A stretch of 64,000 nucleotides of DNA, taken from an uncultured Flavobacterium sp. (GTDB taxonomy: Bacteria; Bacteroidota; Bacteroidia; Flavobacteriales; Flavobacteriaceae). Shown here in pieces: positions 1 to 8,003 of this stretch. Where the stretch lies: NCBI RefSeq assembly GCF_943913405.1, contig NZ_CALTYA010000019.1:1-64000 (forward strand). Direction: 5' to 3'. The notes below the pieces were generated by a model. The model was given only the letters and a program-made list of their open reading frames with translations. It was not told the origin of the DNA and did not search any database. Position numbers and translations under genes: made by a program. Within the stretch, counting starts at the first letter, position 1. The number at the start of each line of letters is the position of its first letter.

Positions 1-1
1 C

Positions 2-169
2 AGGAAAGGTGACGACTTCCTTGGATGGGTCCTCAATATGAACCAAATGCGGGCTCACTCATACAAACCACACATTAAACAGCAATCAAATGAAATCAAG
101 AATTTTAGCACTTGGAATTGTCGGTATCGTCGTTTCCAGCTATGCAATTGCTGTGAAGTCAACCGATAA
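2..169 (+). CDS. possible 3' end of a gene entering from the left
   Basis: A frame is open from the window edge to a TAA at 167-169. Its first 35 or so codons (KGDDFLGWVLNMNQMRAH and following) have a protein-like composition, but the last 25 are rich in Cys and Arg and look untranslated. It overlaps the start of the small membrane protein at 90 by 80 bases, so at most one of the two is right in the overlap. I do not recognise a family. The sequence upstream of the window would settle it. Confidence 0.2.
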   Translation, partial: RKGDDFLGWVLNMNQMRAHSYKPHIKQQSNEIKNFSTWNCRYRRFQLCNCCEVNR

Positions 170-332
170 ATTAACAGATTGGAAAGATTACGGCATCAAA
201 GCCGGTTTTATCTTCCTTCTTATATTCTCTCTTGGCGCCTGTATTTACATACTTATAAGCCATTTCAGAAGAAAAAGATACAACGGAATCCGTACAATCA
301 GACAATATTACCTGCAAAGAGGCACTCGCTAA
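90..332 (+). CDS. small membrane protein of unknown function
   Basis: This is an 80-residue protein with two hydrophobic segments (about residues 5-22 and 36-58), a short polar loop between them (KSTDKLTDWKDYG) and a basic C-terminal tail (SHFRRKRYNGIRTIRQYY). Such a layout fits a two-pass inner-membrane protein with its tail in the cytoplasm. I recognise no family. A strong intrinsic terminator follows 22 bases after the stop, which supports a real transcription unit ending here. The start ATG is preceded by an A-rich stretch, as is usual in Bacteroidota, where Shine-Dalgarno sequences are weak. The overlap with the open frame from the window edge is the main doubt. Confidence 0.5.
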   Translation: MKSRILALGIVGIVVSSYAIAVKSTDKLTDWKDYGIKAGFIFLLIFSLGACIYILISHFRRKRYNGIRTIRQYYLQRGTR

Positions 333-354
333 GGCGAACATATTCTTTGCACAC

Positions 355-388
355 AAAAAGCCTAATCAAATTTTGATTAGGCTTTTTT
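355..388 (+). terminator. intrinsic terminator
   Basis: A 16-bp perfect inverted repeat (arm AAAAAGCCTAATCAAA) with almost no loop is followed by a T-run. It ends the small membrane-protein transcript and could also work in the other direction. Confidence 0.85.
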
Positions 389-675
389 AGTTTAGGAAAA
401 ATTAAAAAGGTAATAGGCAAGAGTTCAAAGTTTGAAGAAAGAATCCTTTGCAAAATAAAAATCCCATAAAACGAATGTCGTACGCTTTAAGACGCTTTCA
501 AACAAACACAAAAATACCGCAAATTAAAAGAAAGAGTATTGCAAAAAGAATCCTCAAAAAAATCTTTTAATCTGTGGTAAAATGCTACACTAAAGTTACG
601 AAATGTGCTATTCATGCTAAATAGCCTATCGGGCGATAGCAAAAATCCATTTTAATTTTTGTTTGCAATAAAAAC

Positions 676-867
676 CTAAGACTCGTCCTTCGTCGTTTTA
701 ATCAGCCCAATCCCAGAAACAAAGAAAACAATTCCTAAAATTCCATAAATTATCAGCATTTTATAACCTTGACCACCTGATACATTCGTAAATAAGTAAG
801 CCGCATAAATCAATCCGATTATTCCAAGCGTGGTGAGAATGGTTCCGAAAACTCTTTTTAAGTTCAT
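676..867 (-). CDS. small two-pass membrane protein
   Basis: This is a 63-residue protein with two transmembrane segments (about residues 6-26 and 36-55) separated by a glycine-containing loop (NVSGGQGYK), ending in a short charged tail (KTTKDES). Composition and size resemble the small hydrophobic proteins common in Flavobacteriia, but I cannot name a family. It lies alone on the minus strand. The DNA upstream of its start is the degenerate 21-bp repeat array and clpB's terminator, so it probably has its own promoter between about 870 and 940. Function unknown. Confidence 0.6.
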   Translation of the reverse strand: MNLKRVFGTILTTLGIIGLIYAAYLFTNVSGGQGYKMLIIYGILGIVFFVSGIGLIKTTKDES

Positions 868-938
868 AACAATTTTAGTTTAGTTAATAATTGGTTGTCT
901 ATTAAAGTTAGCTTATTTTCTCCGTAAGTGTTTTATAT

Positions 939-1295
939 ATAGCAGAATATTAACTTTTAACACAAAGGTTTCTAGCTTATTTTGAATATAAATGCTTCCT
1001 CTTTCATAATGCTATGTTTACTTTTAATAACAGGGTTCTTATTTTTGATACTTTAGTTTCCTATTTGCATAACAAAATTCTTATCTATAATAACTTTATT
1101 TCTTACTACGATAATCTCATTTTATTTTTTAATAACAAAATATATACTTTGCATAACTTAGTTTTTATTTTTGATACTAATATTCTGTATTACTATAATT
1201 AGGTTCTTATTTTAAATAACAATGTTCCACTATCTAATGACTAGAGTTGCTTTCTTTATAAAAAAATATTTATATCCGATACAAGGAAGCATCTA
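939..1295. repeat. degenerate 21-bp tandem array
   Basis: About 17 consecutive 21-bp units fill most of the gap between the small membrane protein and clpB. The core units begin at 1023, 1044, 1065 and so on to 1212; decayed units extend on both sides. A typical unit is TTTAATAACAAAATTCTTAT plus one base. Because 21 is a multiple of three, the plus strand stays open from 1014 to 1202 and reads as heptads of the form hydrophobic-[N/D/H]-[N/T]-x followed by three mostly hydrophobic residues (for example LHNKILI, YNNFISY, FDTLVSY). There is no convincing ribosome-binding site and no hydrophilic face, so I list it as a repeat and not as a gene. Confidence 0.7.
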
Positions 1296-1340
1296 AATTC
1301 AAAAAAGGAAAAAGAATTTGCATATTTGAAAGGCAAAAAA

Positions 1341-1374
1341 AAAGACCAGAAATAACTTTTGCTATCTGGTCTTT
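1341..1374 (-). terminator. clpB terminator
   Basis: A 10-bp stem (AAAGACCAGA with TCTGGTCTTT) has a 14-base loop, with a T-run on the minus-strand side (the A-run at 1335-1343). It lies 24 bases beyond the clpB stop. Confidence 0.8.
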
Positions 1375-1397
1375 TTTGATTCTAATTATTAAATGAA

Positions 1398-4001
1398 TTA
1401 TTGATTCGCTAATTCCGTTTGATTTCTAAAAACCAATTGTCCGTCAAAACTATCCAGCAAAATAATGCTATCCGTAGTCACTTTCCCCGAAAGAATTTCT
1501 TTAGAAAGCTGGTTTAAAACCTCTTTCTGAACGACTCTCTTCACAGGTCTGGCTCCAAATTGCGGATCAAATCCTTTTTTAGAAAGATAAGCAATAGCTT
1601 CTGGAGTCGCGTCAAGCGTAATATTTTGCAAAGCCAGCATCTTTGTAATTGATTTCAACTGCAAGCCCACAATTTCCTTGATATTTCCTTCATTCAAAGG
1701 CGTAAACATCACAATATCATCAATTCTATTAATAAATTCGGGACGAACAGTTTGTTTCAATAAACCTAAAACTTCAACTTTTGCTGCTTCAATCGCACTT
1801 TCAACATCGCCTTTTAAATTCTCGAATTTCTCTTGAATAATCGAGCTTCCCATATTGGAAGTCATGATGATAATCGTGTTTTTGAAATCAGCCAAACGTC
1901 CTTTATTGTCTGTCAAACGTCCTTCATCCAAAACTTGCAACAAAATATTAAAAGTATCCGGATGCGCTTTTTCAATCTCGTCCAGCAAAACCACAGAATA
2001 CGGTTTTCTGCGAACGGCTTCCGTCAATTGTCCGCCTTCATCATAGCCCACATATCCCGGAGGCGCGCCGACCAAACGGCTCACGCTGTGTCTTTCTTGG
2101 TATTCGCTCATGTCAATTCGAGTCATTGCATTTTCATCGTCAAACAAATAAGTAGCCAAAGCTTTCGCCAATTCTGTTTTACCAACACCAGTCGTACCAA
2201 GGAATAAGAACGAACCAATCGGTTTTTTCACGTCTTGCAAACCAGCACGGCTTCTTCGAACAGCATCACTCACGGCTTCAATCGCTTCTTCTTGGCCCAC
2301 GACTCTTTTGTGCAATTCTTCTTCCAAGTGAAGCAATTTTTCGCGTTCGCCCTGAAGCATTTTCATCACGGGAATTCCCGTCCATTTTGCCACAACTTCG
2401 GCAATATCTTCTCGGGTAACTTCTTCTTTGATCAAAGAATGTCCTTCGTTTTCTTGCAATTGTTTTTGGAAAGCATCTAATTTTTCTTGCGCTTCCTTTA
2501 TTTTTCCGTAACGTAATTCCGCTACTTTTCCATAATCGCCTTCACGTTCGGCTCTTTCAGCTTCAATCTTAAAGTTTTCAATTTCTAATTTAGCCGATTG
2601 TACGTTGTCAACGATATCTTTTTCCGATTTCCATTTGGCAAAAATCTCGTTGCGTTCTTCTTTCAAATTCGCCAATTCCATTCCAAGGCTTTTCAGCTTG
2701 TTTTCGTCATTTTCACGTTTTATCGCCTCCATTTCGATTTCAAGCTGCATAATCTTTCTGTCCAAAACGTCCAATTCTTCTGGTTTGGAATTAATTTCCA
2801 TTCGAAGTTTTGAAGCCGCTTCGTCCATCAAGTCAATCGCCTTGTCAGGAAGAAATCGATTCGTAATATATCTCTGTGAAAGTTCCACAGCGGCAATAAT
2901 GGCATCGTCTTTAATGCGGACTTGGTGGTGCGTTTCATATTTTTCCTTGATGCCGCGTAAAATCGAAATCGCACTTTCAGTATCAGGTTCGTCAACCAAA
3001 ACCTTTTGGAAACGTCTTTCTAACGCTTTATCTTTTTCAAAATATTTTTGGTATTCATCCAAAGTCGTCGCACCAATCGCTCTCAATTCACCGCGAGCCA
3101 AAGCTGGTTTCAAGATATTTGCAGCATCCATCGCGCCTTCGCCACCGCCAGCTCCAACCAAAGTGTGAATTTCGTCAATGAAAAGAACGATATCGCCTTC
3201 GGCAGAAGTCACTTCCTTCACAACCGATTTCAATCTTTCCTCGAATTCACCTTTGTATTTGGCTCCGGCAATTAAAGCACCCATATCTAGAGAGAAAACG
3301 ATTTTATCTTTCAGATTTTCAGGAACATCGCCATCGACAATTCTGTGCGCCAAACCTTCTGCAATTGCGGTTTTACCAACCCCAGGTTCGCCCACAAGCA
3401 TCGGATTGTTTTTGGTTCTACGAGTCAAAATCTGCAAAACCCTGCGAATTTCTTCATCACGGCCAATTACAGGATCTAATTTTCCTGCTTTGGCTAATTC
3501 ATTTAAGTTTTTGGCATATTTATTTAAGGAATTATAGGTTTCTTCGGCAGATGCAGAAGTCACTCTTTCGCCTTTTCGAAGTTCATCAATCGCCGCTTCC
3601 AGACCTTTTTTGGTAACGCCCTGATCTTTTAAGATTTGGGCAACTTTACTCTTAGATTGGAAAACGGCAAGCAAAAGATGTTCGATGGAAACAAACTCGT
3701 CGTTCATCTTTTTGGCTATATTTGACGCCTCAAGCAGTGAATTATTAGCATCTCGCGAAAGCATCAATTCGCCACCAGAAACTTTTGGAAACGATTGCAA
3801 CGTGCTGTCTAAAATTTGCTGTAACAGCGATATATTGACGTTCAGCTTCTTGAGCAAAAACGGAGTGACATTTTCATCAACTTCAAAAATTGCTTTTACG
3901 ATATGCTCGTTTTCAATCTGCTGATGGCCATAACTTTGAGCGATTTGTTGTGCTCTTTGAATCGCTTCTTGAGATTTTATGGTAAAATTATTAAAGTTCA
4001 T
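1398..4001 (-). CDS. clpB: ATP-dependent disaggregase ClpB
   Basis: ClpB is a cytoplasmic hexameric Hsp100 that works with DnaK to pull proteins out of aggregates after heat stress. The 867-residue length is normal. The order is a Clp N-domain (about 1-145), a first AAA module with Walker A GEPGVGKT at 204-211 and Walker B VLFIDEIHT, a long charged coiled-coil middle domain (about 400-525), which separates ClpB from ClpA and ClpC, then a second AAA module with GTTGVGKTELAKALA and a C-terminal domain with GARPVKRVVQKEV. The start (MNFNNFTIKSQEAIQ) is the usual one for the family. It is monocistronic, divergent from the bacilliredoxin-like gene and followed by a terminator. I saw no CIRCE-like inverted repeat in the short upstream region. 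Confidence 0.98.
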   Translation of the reverse strand: MNFNNFTIKSQEAIQRAQQIAQSYGHQQIENEHIVKAIFEVDENVTPFLLKKLNVNISLLQQILDSTLQSFPKVSGGELMLSRDANNSLLEASNIAKKMNDEFVSIEHLLLAVFQSKSKVAQILKDQGVTKKGLEAAIDELRKGERVTSASAEETYNSLNKYAKNLNELAKAGKLDPVIGRDEEIRRVLQILTRRTKNNPMLVGEPGVGKTAIAEGLAHRIVDGDVPENLKDKIVFSLDMGALIAGAKYKGEFEERLKSVVKEVTSAEGDIVLFIDEIHTLVGAGGGEGAMDAANILKPALARGELRAIGATTLDEYQKYFEKDKALERRFQKVLVDEPDTESAISILRGIKEKYETHHQVRIKDDAIIAAVELSQRYITNRFLPDKAIDLMDEAASKLRMEINSKPEELDVLDRKIMQLEIEMEAIKRENDENKLKSLGMELANLKEERNEIFAKWKSEKDIVDNVQSAKLEIENFKIEAERAEREGDYGKVAELRYGKIKEAQEKLDAFQKQLQENEGHSLIKEEVTREDIAEVVAKWTGIPVMKMLQGEREKLLHLEEELHKRVVGQEEAIEAVSDAVRRSRAGLQDVKKPIGSFLFLGTTGVGKTELAKALATYLFDDENAMTRIDMSEYQERHSVSRLVGAPPGYVGYDEGGQLTEAVRRKPYSVVLLDEIEKAHPDTFNILLQVLDEGRLTDNKGRLADFKNTIIIMTSNMGSSIIQEKFENLKGDVESAIEAAKVEVLGLLKQTVRPEFINRIDDIVMFTPLNEGNIKEIVGLQLKSITKMLALQNITLDATPEAIAYLSKKGFDPQFGARPVKRVVQKEVLNQLSKEILSGKVTTDSIILLDSFDGQLVFRNQTELANQ

Positions 4002-4100
4002 AAATTATTTTTTTAAATTTATATAGTAGGTTTCAATTTATGTTCCAATAGGTTAAATCTGACAAAATGGCTTGAAAAAGCAAATTATTACTAATTAAAC

Positions 4101-4115
4101 AAGACAAAAAGTCTT
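4101..4115. promoter_or_regulatory. short hairpin upstream of the bacilliredoxin-like gene
   Basis: AAGAC-AAAAA-GTCTT, a perfect 5-bp inverted repeat, lies 15 bases before the start codon at 4130 in the divergent clpB/ytxJ-like spacer. It may be an operator or mRNA structure. It is weak on its own. Confidence 0.25.
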
Positions 4116-4129
4116 AAAACCTGACGATT

Positions 4130-4546
4130 ATGAGTTTATTCAACAGTTTATTCGGCAATTCAAGTGAATCCGATAATAAAGATACGAATCAAAACAGCCT
4201 AAATTGGAATGCTTTAACACAAATAACGCAATTGGATTCTATCGTAGAAGAATCTGCTTCAACCCCTGTCGTAATCTTCAAACATAGCACGCGTTGCAGC
4301 ATCAGCCGAATGGCTTTGAAGAATTTTGAAAGAGAATATAATTTGGAGGAAAGCGAAGCTACGCCTTACTTTTTAGATTTACTAGAACACCGAGATATTT
4401 CAAATGAAATTGCCCAAAAGTTTCAGGTAATCCACCAATCGCCACAATTGCTTTTGATCAAGAACGGAAAGTCAGTTTACAATGTTTCCCACAGCGAAAT
4501 TGATGCAGAAGCATTGAAAAGCAAAGTGGAAACTTTAGGAAACTAA
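4130..4546 (+). CDS. ytxJ: bacilliredoxin, YtxJ/BrxC-like
   Basis: This is a thioredoxin-fold monothiol protein of the YtxJ family (DUF2847). In bacillithiol-using bacteria such proteins remove bacillithiol from S-bacillithiolated proteins after oxidative stress. The signature is the single cysteine in KHSTRCSISRMAL (Cys56), where the family has T-C-P-I-S type motifs, plus the later cis-Pro region IHQSPQLLLIKNG. The first 25 residues are polar and non-conserved. It is cytoplasmic, with no signal peptide. The gene is divergent from clpB and its 3' end overlaps the convergent MFS gene by 12 bases. The family is assigned from motifs, and the bacillithiol link is inferred from family knowledge. 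Confidence 0.85.
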   Translation: MSLFNSLFGNSSESDNKDTNQNSLNWNALTQITQLDSIVEESASTPVVIFKHSTRCSISRMALKNFEREYNLEESEATPYFLDLLEHRDISNEIAQKFQVIHQSPQLLLIKNGKSVYNVSHSEIDAEALKSKVETLGN

Positions 4547-5779
4547 TTCTGATTTTTTGGTTCCAGTTTCTTTCAGAATCAATGCTAACGCGATAGAAAT
4601 CGCAATACAAACAACCCAAAACAAACCTGCATTTTGAAAGTGAATCTCTTTGTCCACGGCTATTGACAATGTGTTTCCATACAAATAACTGAACAAAGGT
4701 CCGAGTAAGGAAGTGACGCCAAAAGTCAAGAAATTGATAGCTCCGGTCGCGCTTCCTTTTACCTTGTCAGGATTACTTTCTTTGATCACAGAATACGGAA
4801 TCATTGCAGCGCCAGAAGCAATTCCCAAGATAAATGTGGAAATATAAGCAGGATAGATTTCTGGCAAATAAAGCAACTGCAAAAGGCTCAAAATCATAAA
4901 AATCGCGCCACCAATCAACACCGGTTTTCTTCTTCCGATTTTATCTGCAATCCATCCCATCAATGGACAGCCGACAACCCAGCCCAAAGCGACAAAGGCA
5001 CTTGCTAAAGTAGCGGTTTGAAAATCCATCATTCTGTCTTTTTGGAAGAAAGCCACGCCCCAAGTCATTGCGAAAATGGTCGTTGGAGCAAATAATAATC
5101 CTGAAATCGCGCCACACAAATAACTCTGCGGATTGCTAAACACAATTTTATACGGACTTAATAATCCTGATTTTTCGCTTTTGGAAGCTAATGCTGTTTC
5201 TTCTTTTGGAGTGATATATAAAATCAAAATTCCGATGGAAACAATTAAAACACCGAGTCCGATCCAGATGAAAGGAAGGCTGAATCCGTTTTTAATGGCT
5301 GGCCCGATTAAGAATTGTCCTGCAGAACCACCCAACATTCCGAGACATTGCGTTGCGCCAATTGCCGTGGCTAATTTCCGTGGAGAAAAAGCTCTCGAAG
5401 CCAAATAAACGCAAGCAGGAAATGCCATTGCAGAACCAGCGCCTTGCAATAATCGACCGGAATAACCGCCGTAAATACTTGAGATGGCGAATAAAATACA
5501 GCCCAAACCAACAACTACGGTTCCGATGGATAGCGGATATTTTGCGCCTAATTTATCTAAAGCAATTCCCGCAACCAAACTCGTGACAGAGTAGGTGAGG
5601 TAATACATCCCGATAATCGAGCTCGTGCCAATGGCAGAAGTGTCAAAAGAAGCAGAAAGTTCAGGAATCATAACGCTTGGAGCAGAACGGACAGCGTATT
5701 CTAAAAGGTAAAATAGCAATCCAAAAGCCCAAGCAAGAACATACGGATTTTTGGTAACAGAGGAGGTATTTGATTGCAT
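4535..5779 (-). CDS. MFS transporter
   Basis: This is a 12-helix major facilitator superfamily permease in the inner membrane. It carries motif-A-like loops after helix 2 (LDKLGAKYPLSIG) and after helix 8 (ADKIGRRKPVLIGG). The overall style (LEYAVRSAPSVMIPEL in helix 1, GAGSAMAFPACVYL) resembles organic-anion or hexuronate-type symporters, but the substrate cannot be read from sequence. The frame is open further upstream to 5851, but the extra 24 residues are polar and unlike the family; MQSNTSSVTKNPYVLAW at 5779 places helix 1 normally, so I chose it. It is monocistronic and convergent with the bacilliredoxin-like gene. Confidence 0.85.
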   Translation of the reverse strand: MQSNTSSVTKNPYVLAWAFGLLFYLLEYAVRSAPSVMIPELSASFDTSAIGTSSIIGMYYLTYSVTSLVAGIALDKLGAKYPLSIGTVVVGLGCILFAISSIYGGYSGRLLQGAGSAMAFPACVYLASRAFSPRKLATAIGATQCLGMLGGSAGQFLIGPAIKNGFSLPFIWIGLGVLIVSIGILILYITPKEETALASKSEKSGLLSPYKIVFSNPQSYLCGAISGLLFAPTTIFAMTWGVAFFQKDRMMDFQTATLASAFVALGWVVGCPLMGWIADKIGRRKPVLIGGAIFMILSLLQLLYLPEIYPAYISTFILGIASGAAMIPYSVIKESNPDKVKGSATGAINFLTFGVTSLLGPLFSYLYGNTLSIAVDKEIHFQNAGLFWVVCIAISIALALILKETGTKKSELVS

Positions 5780-6370
5780 AATTTGAATTCCGAAATTCAA
5801 AAAAGACGCGTAAAAACAGATGTCTGAATTGAATTTATATGTATTTCTCAAATTTACGAATACCTATATCGTTATAGCAATTTGTGCAAAGATTTCGCAG
5901 ATTGTCGGACATTATGGAGTATAAAAACGCATATCGTTTTTTTGGTCTTTAATTTTGGAGATATTTATAAAAATAGTATTAATTGAGGAATGATATTGAG
6001 GTGGGAAATGAGTTGATTTTATGTGAGATTAAAGGAAATTTTAGAATTTTTCGATAAAACAGTTTAAATTGAGTCATTATCCTATGCAATCTCGTCATTG
6101 CGAGGAACAAATAATAAAACTAGTATCAATATTCGCCATTCGCTGACCCAAACGATTCGTCACTGCGAGCAATTGGGTGTTTTTTTTGCGATTATTGGAT
6201 ATTCTGGTGCTTGCAACTTATGGAAGTAGTGCTGATTTTTGAGTGAGAATAAATATTAAAGTTATTTTTTGATTTCGTGGTTTACAGTTTTCTAATTTTA
6301 GTTTAGTGAGATAAAAAATTCTATTAATAATGACTTTTAGATCCAATTTCAATTTGCCTAAAAAGTTATA
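5780..6370. other. long spacer with GTCATTGCGAG-type repeat units
   Basis: About 590 AT-rich bases hold no credible gene. Two related motifs occur, CGTCATTGCGAGGAAC near 6092 and CGTCACTGCGAGCAATT near 6159, which look like units of the dispersed GTCATTGCGAGGAACGAAGC-type repeats seen in many Bacteroidota genomes. The MFS promoter should lie in the part next to 5780. A further related motif is at about 33850. Confidence 0.5.
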
Positions 6371-7285
6371 TTATTTTTCAAGTATTAATTCCTGTCTTGA
6401 GTTGTCTATTGACCATTTACTAAAACTGTCTAAAAAACTCTTGCCTAAAAGTAAAGGCGAGTTGCTTTCGCCAACACAAGCTAAAACATTTTTAACTGTA
6501 AAATTGCCAATGGTTATATTTTTCAAAAATAATCTTCTACATTTTATAATAGAACCATCTGCTAATTTATATAATGCAGGCTGAATATAGTCAGTTTTTT
6601 TGATGGCTCCCAAACTTGCCAATTTTTTTTCAATTGTTGAGGAAATTGAAACACTGCTTGCTCCTGAATCTAATATAAAGTTTACAGGTAATTCAGAAAT
6701 TTTTACATTTAACTTATATACGCCACCATTCTTTTCTAATTTTACTTTTTGTATTGTATTCTTCCCTAGTATAATATTCTCTCTGGAAAAGTTTTGTGGA
6801 GCAAAAGGATCATCATCATTTCTGCCATATTCGTTACTTTCGGATATTTCAGAAAATAAGTATTCAAAAGCATTATATAACTTGTCACATTGGTAATTGT
6901 CTTCTGAAAAAAGATGACAATCTTTGGAGGCACCAGAAAAACTGTCAGCGTAATTGGTCTTAATTGTTATACACGGATCGATAGAGTTTTTACAGATGAA
7001 TTCTAGACATAAATTAGGATATGTTTTTTTCTCAATTTTAATTTCAGAACAATGCATTTTGTAAGAATCTCTAACTTTTGGTTCATAATCTTTAGCTATT
7101 CTTGAACTGTAATAATCATAATATTTGATTGTTAAATAGCCGTCGGAACTCAGATCAATAAAATATGGATGACTATTTTTAGTCAAAGATTCGTTTATAT
7201 AATTAATAGTTTCACTAACTGTTAATTGTTGAGAATTACTTTTAGTTGCAAAAAAAAGCAACATCAATATTATTACATTTTTCAT
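6371..7285 (-). CDS. secreted retropepsin-like aspartic protease
   Basis: This is a 304-residue exported protein. A clear signal peptide (residues 1-19, hydrophobic core VIILMLLFFA) is followed by a cysteine-rich region of unknown fold (about 20-160) and a C-terminal clan-AA aspartic protease domain. The active-site motif is FILDSGASSVSIS, with the catalytic Asp at 206, and the family's closing motif is present as LLLGKSFLDSFSKWSID. Single-domain retropepsins of this kind act as homodimers. The gene starts 3 bases after the stop of the HEPN-like gene, so the two are probably cotranscribed. Seven or more Cys in the N-terminal region suggest disulfides in the periplasm. The substrate is unknown. 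DNA here is more AT-rich than the flanking housekeeping genes. Confidence 0.7.
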   Translation of the reverse strand: MKNVIILMLLFFATKSNSQQLTVSETINYINESLTKNSHPYFIDLSSDGYLTIKYYDYYSSRIAKDYEPKVRDSYKMHCSEIKIEKKTYPNLCLEFICKNSIDPCITIKTNYADSFSGASKDCHLFSEDNYQCDKLYNAFEYLFSEISESNEYGRNDDDPFAPQNFSRENIILGKNTIQKVKLEKNGGVYKLNVKISELPVNFILDSGASSVSISSTIEKKLASLGAIKKTDYIQPALYKLADGSIIKCRRLFLKNITIGNFTVKNVLACVGESNSPLLLGKSFLDSFSKWSIDNSRQELILEK

Positions 7286-7288
7286 AAG

Positions 7289-7867
7289 TTATCTTTTGCA
7301 AATAAAATCCATTTTTTTTCTAAAGTTTTTTCTGTTTGAAGTAGATGTTCTCAGGTTATTTGTATAAATTAAAAATTCCTTTTTCAAATTTTCATGAAAT
7401 AGGTTTCTATTTATTGTTATTCCGTTATCTATTTCGTTAACCATGGAACCAACTGAATAAATTTTTGAATTTCGATATGTTTCTAATTGGTGGATTATTC
7501 CACATCTAATATCCTCAAAAAAGTATTTTGCAGTATCATTATTAAAATGATTTTTGAAGTTTTCACGATTTGTTAAAAATTCAATGAAAAAATTTTTAGC
7601 ATTTTTATCTGATGTTTCTGCACCATTATAAAATGATTGAAGATTTTCTAGAATCATACAATCGCTGGAAATTATTATAAAACCATATTTTTTAGATGTA
7701 GAAGATAAATTATTTTCCAGATCAATAAGTTTATCAATAGGTTCTATGAATCTATCATTTATACGTTTTTCAAAAATTTCTATGGCTTTTAAATAATCTT
7801 TCGAATTGATATCGTCTAAATCTAACTTTAAATAATCAGTGTTTTTAAATCCTTTTGCAATTTCCAT
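7289..7867 (-). CDS. HEPN-like protein
   Basis: This is a 192-residue helical cytoplasmic protein with no signal peptide. The segment FFEDIRCGIIHQLET contains Arg121-x4-His126, the R-x4-6-H motif of HEPN-superfamily nucleases, and the upstream helix GFIIISSDCMILENLQSF resembles the paired helix of that fold. Many HEPN proteins are RNases in toxin-antitoxin, abortive-infection or CRISPR systems; others are inactive. The next gene, 3 bases downstream, is a secreted retropepsin-like protease, an unusual partner. No nucleotidyltransferase (MNT) antitoxin gene is nearby. Composition is very AT-rich with many Lys, Asn and Ile codons, unlike the arginine operon, so recent gain is possible. The fold assignment rests on one motif. 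Confidence 0.55.
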   Translation of the reverse strand: MEIAKGFKNTDYLKLDLDDINSKDYLKAIEIFEKRINDRFIEPIDKLIDLENNLSSTSKKYGFIIISSDCMILENLQSFYNGAETSDKNAKNFFIEFLTNRENFKNHFNNDTAKYFFEDIRCGIIHQLETYRNSKIYSVGSMVNEIDNGITINRNLFHENLKKEFLIYTNNLRTSTSNRKNFRKKMDFICKR

Positions 7868-8003
7868 AGTCTATTCTTTAGAAGCTAAAAATCATTACAT
7901 TTATTTTTCACTAAAGTAATATAATTCCCAACACAACAATTACGGTTTTCCGTATTCTCAAAAAATAATCCAAAAACTTCAAGCCTTAACATAATTAGAA
8001 TTC

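Noticed and set aside
1014..1202. 62-codon open frame in the plus strand
   Set aside because: It stays open because the 21-bp repeat is in phase with codons. No promoter or start context, hydrophobic Asn-rich text only. Listed as a repeat.
2605..3168. 187-codon plus-strand frame opposite clpB
   Set aside because: Shadow of a conserved housekeeping gene; Ser-rich, no family features.
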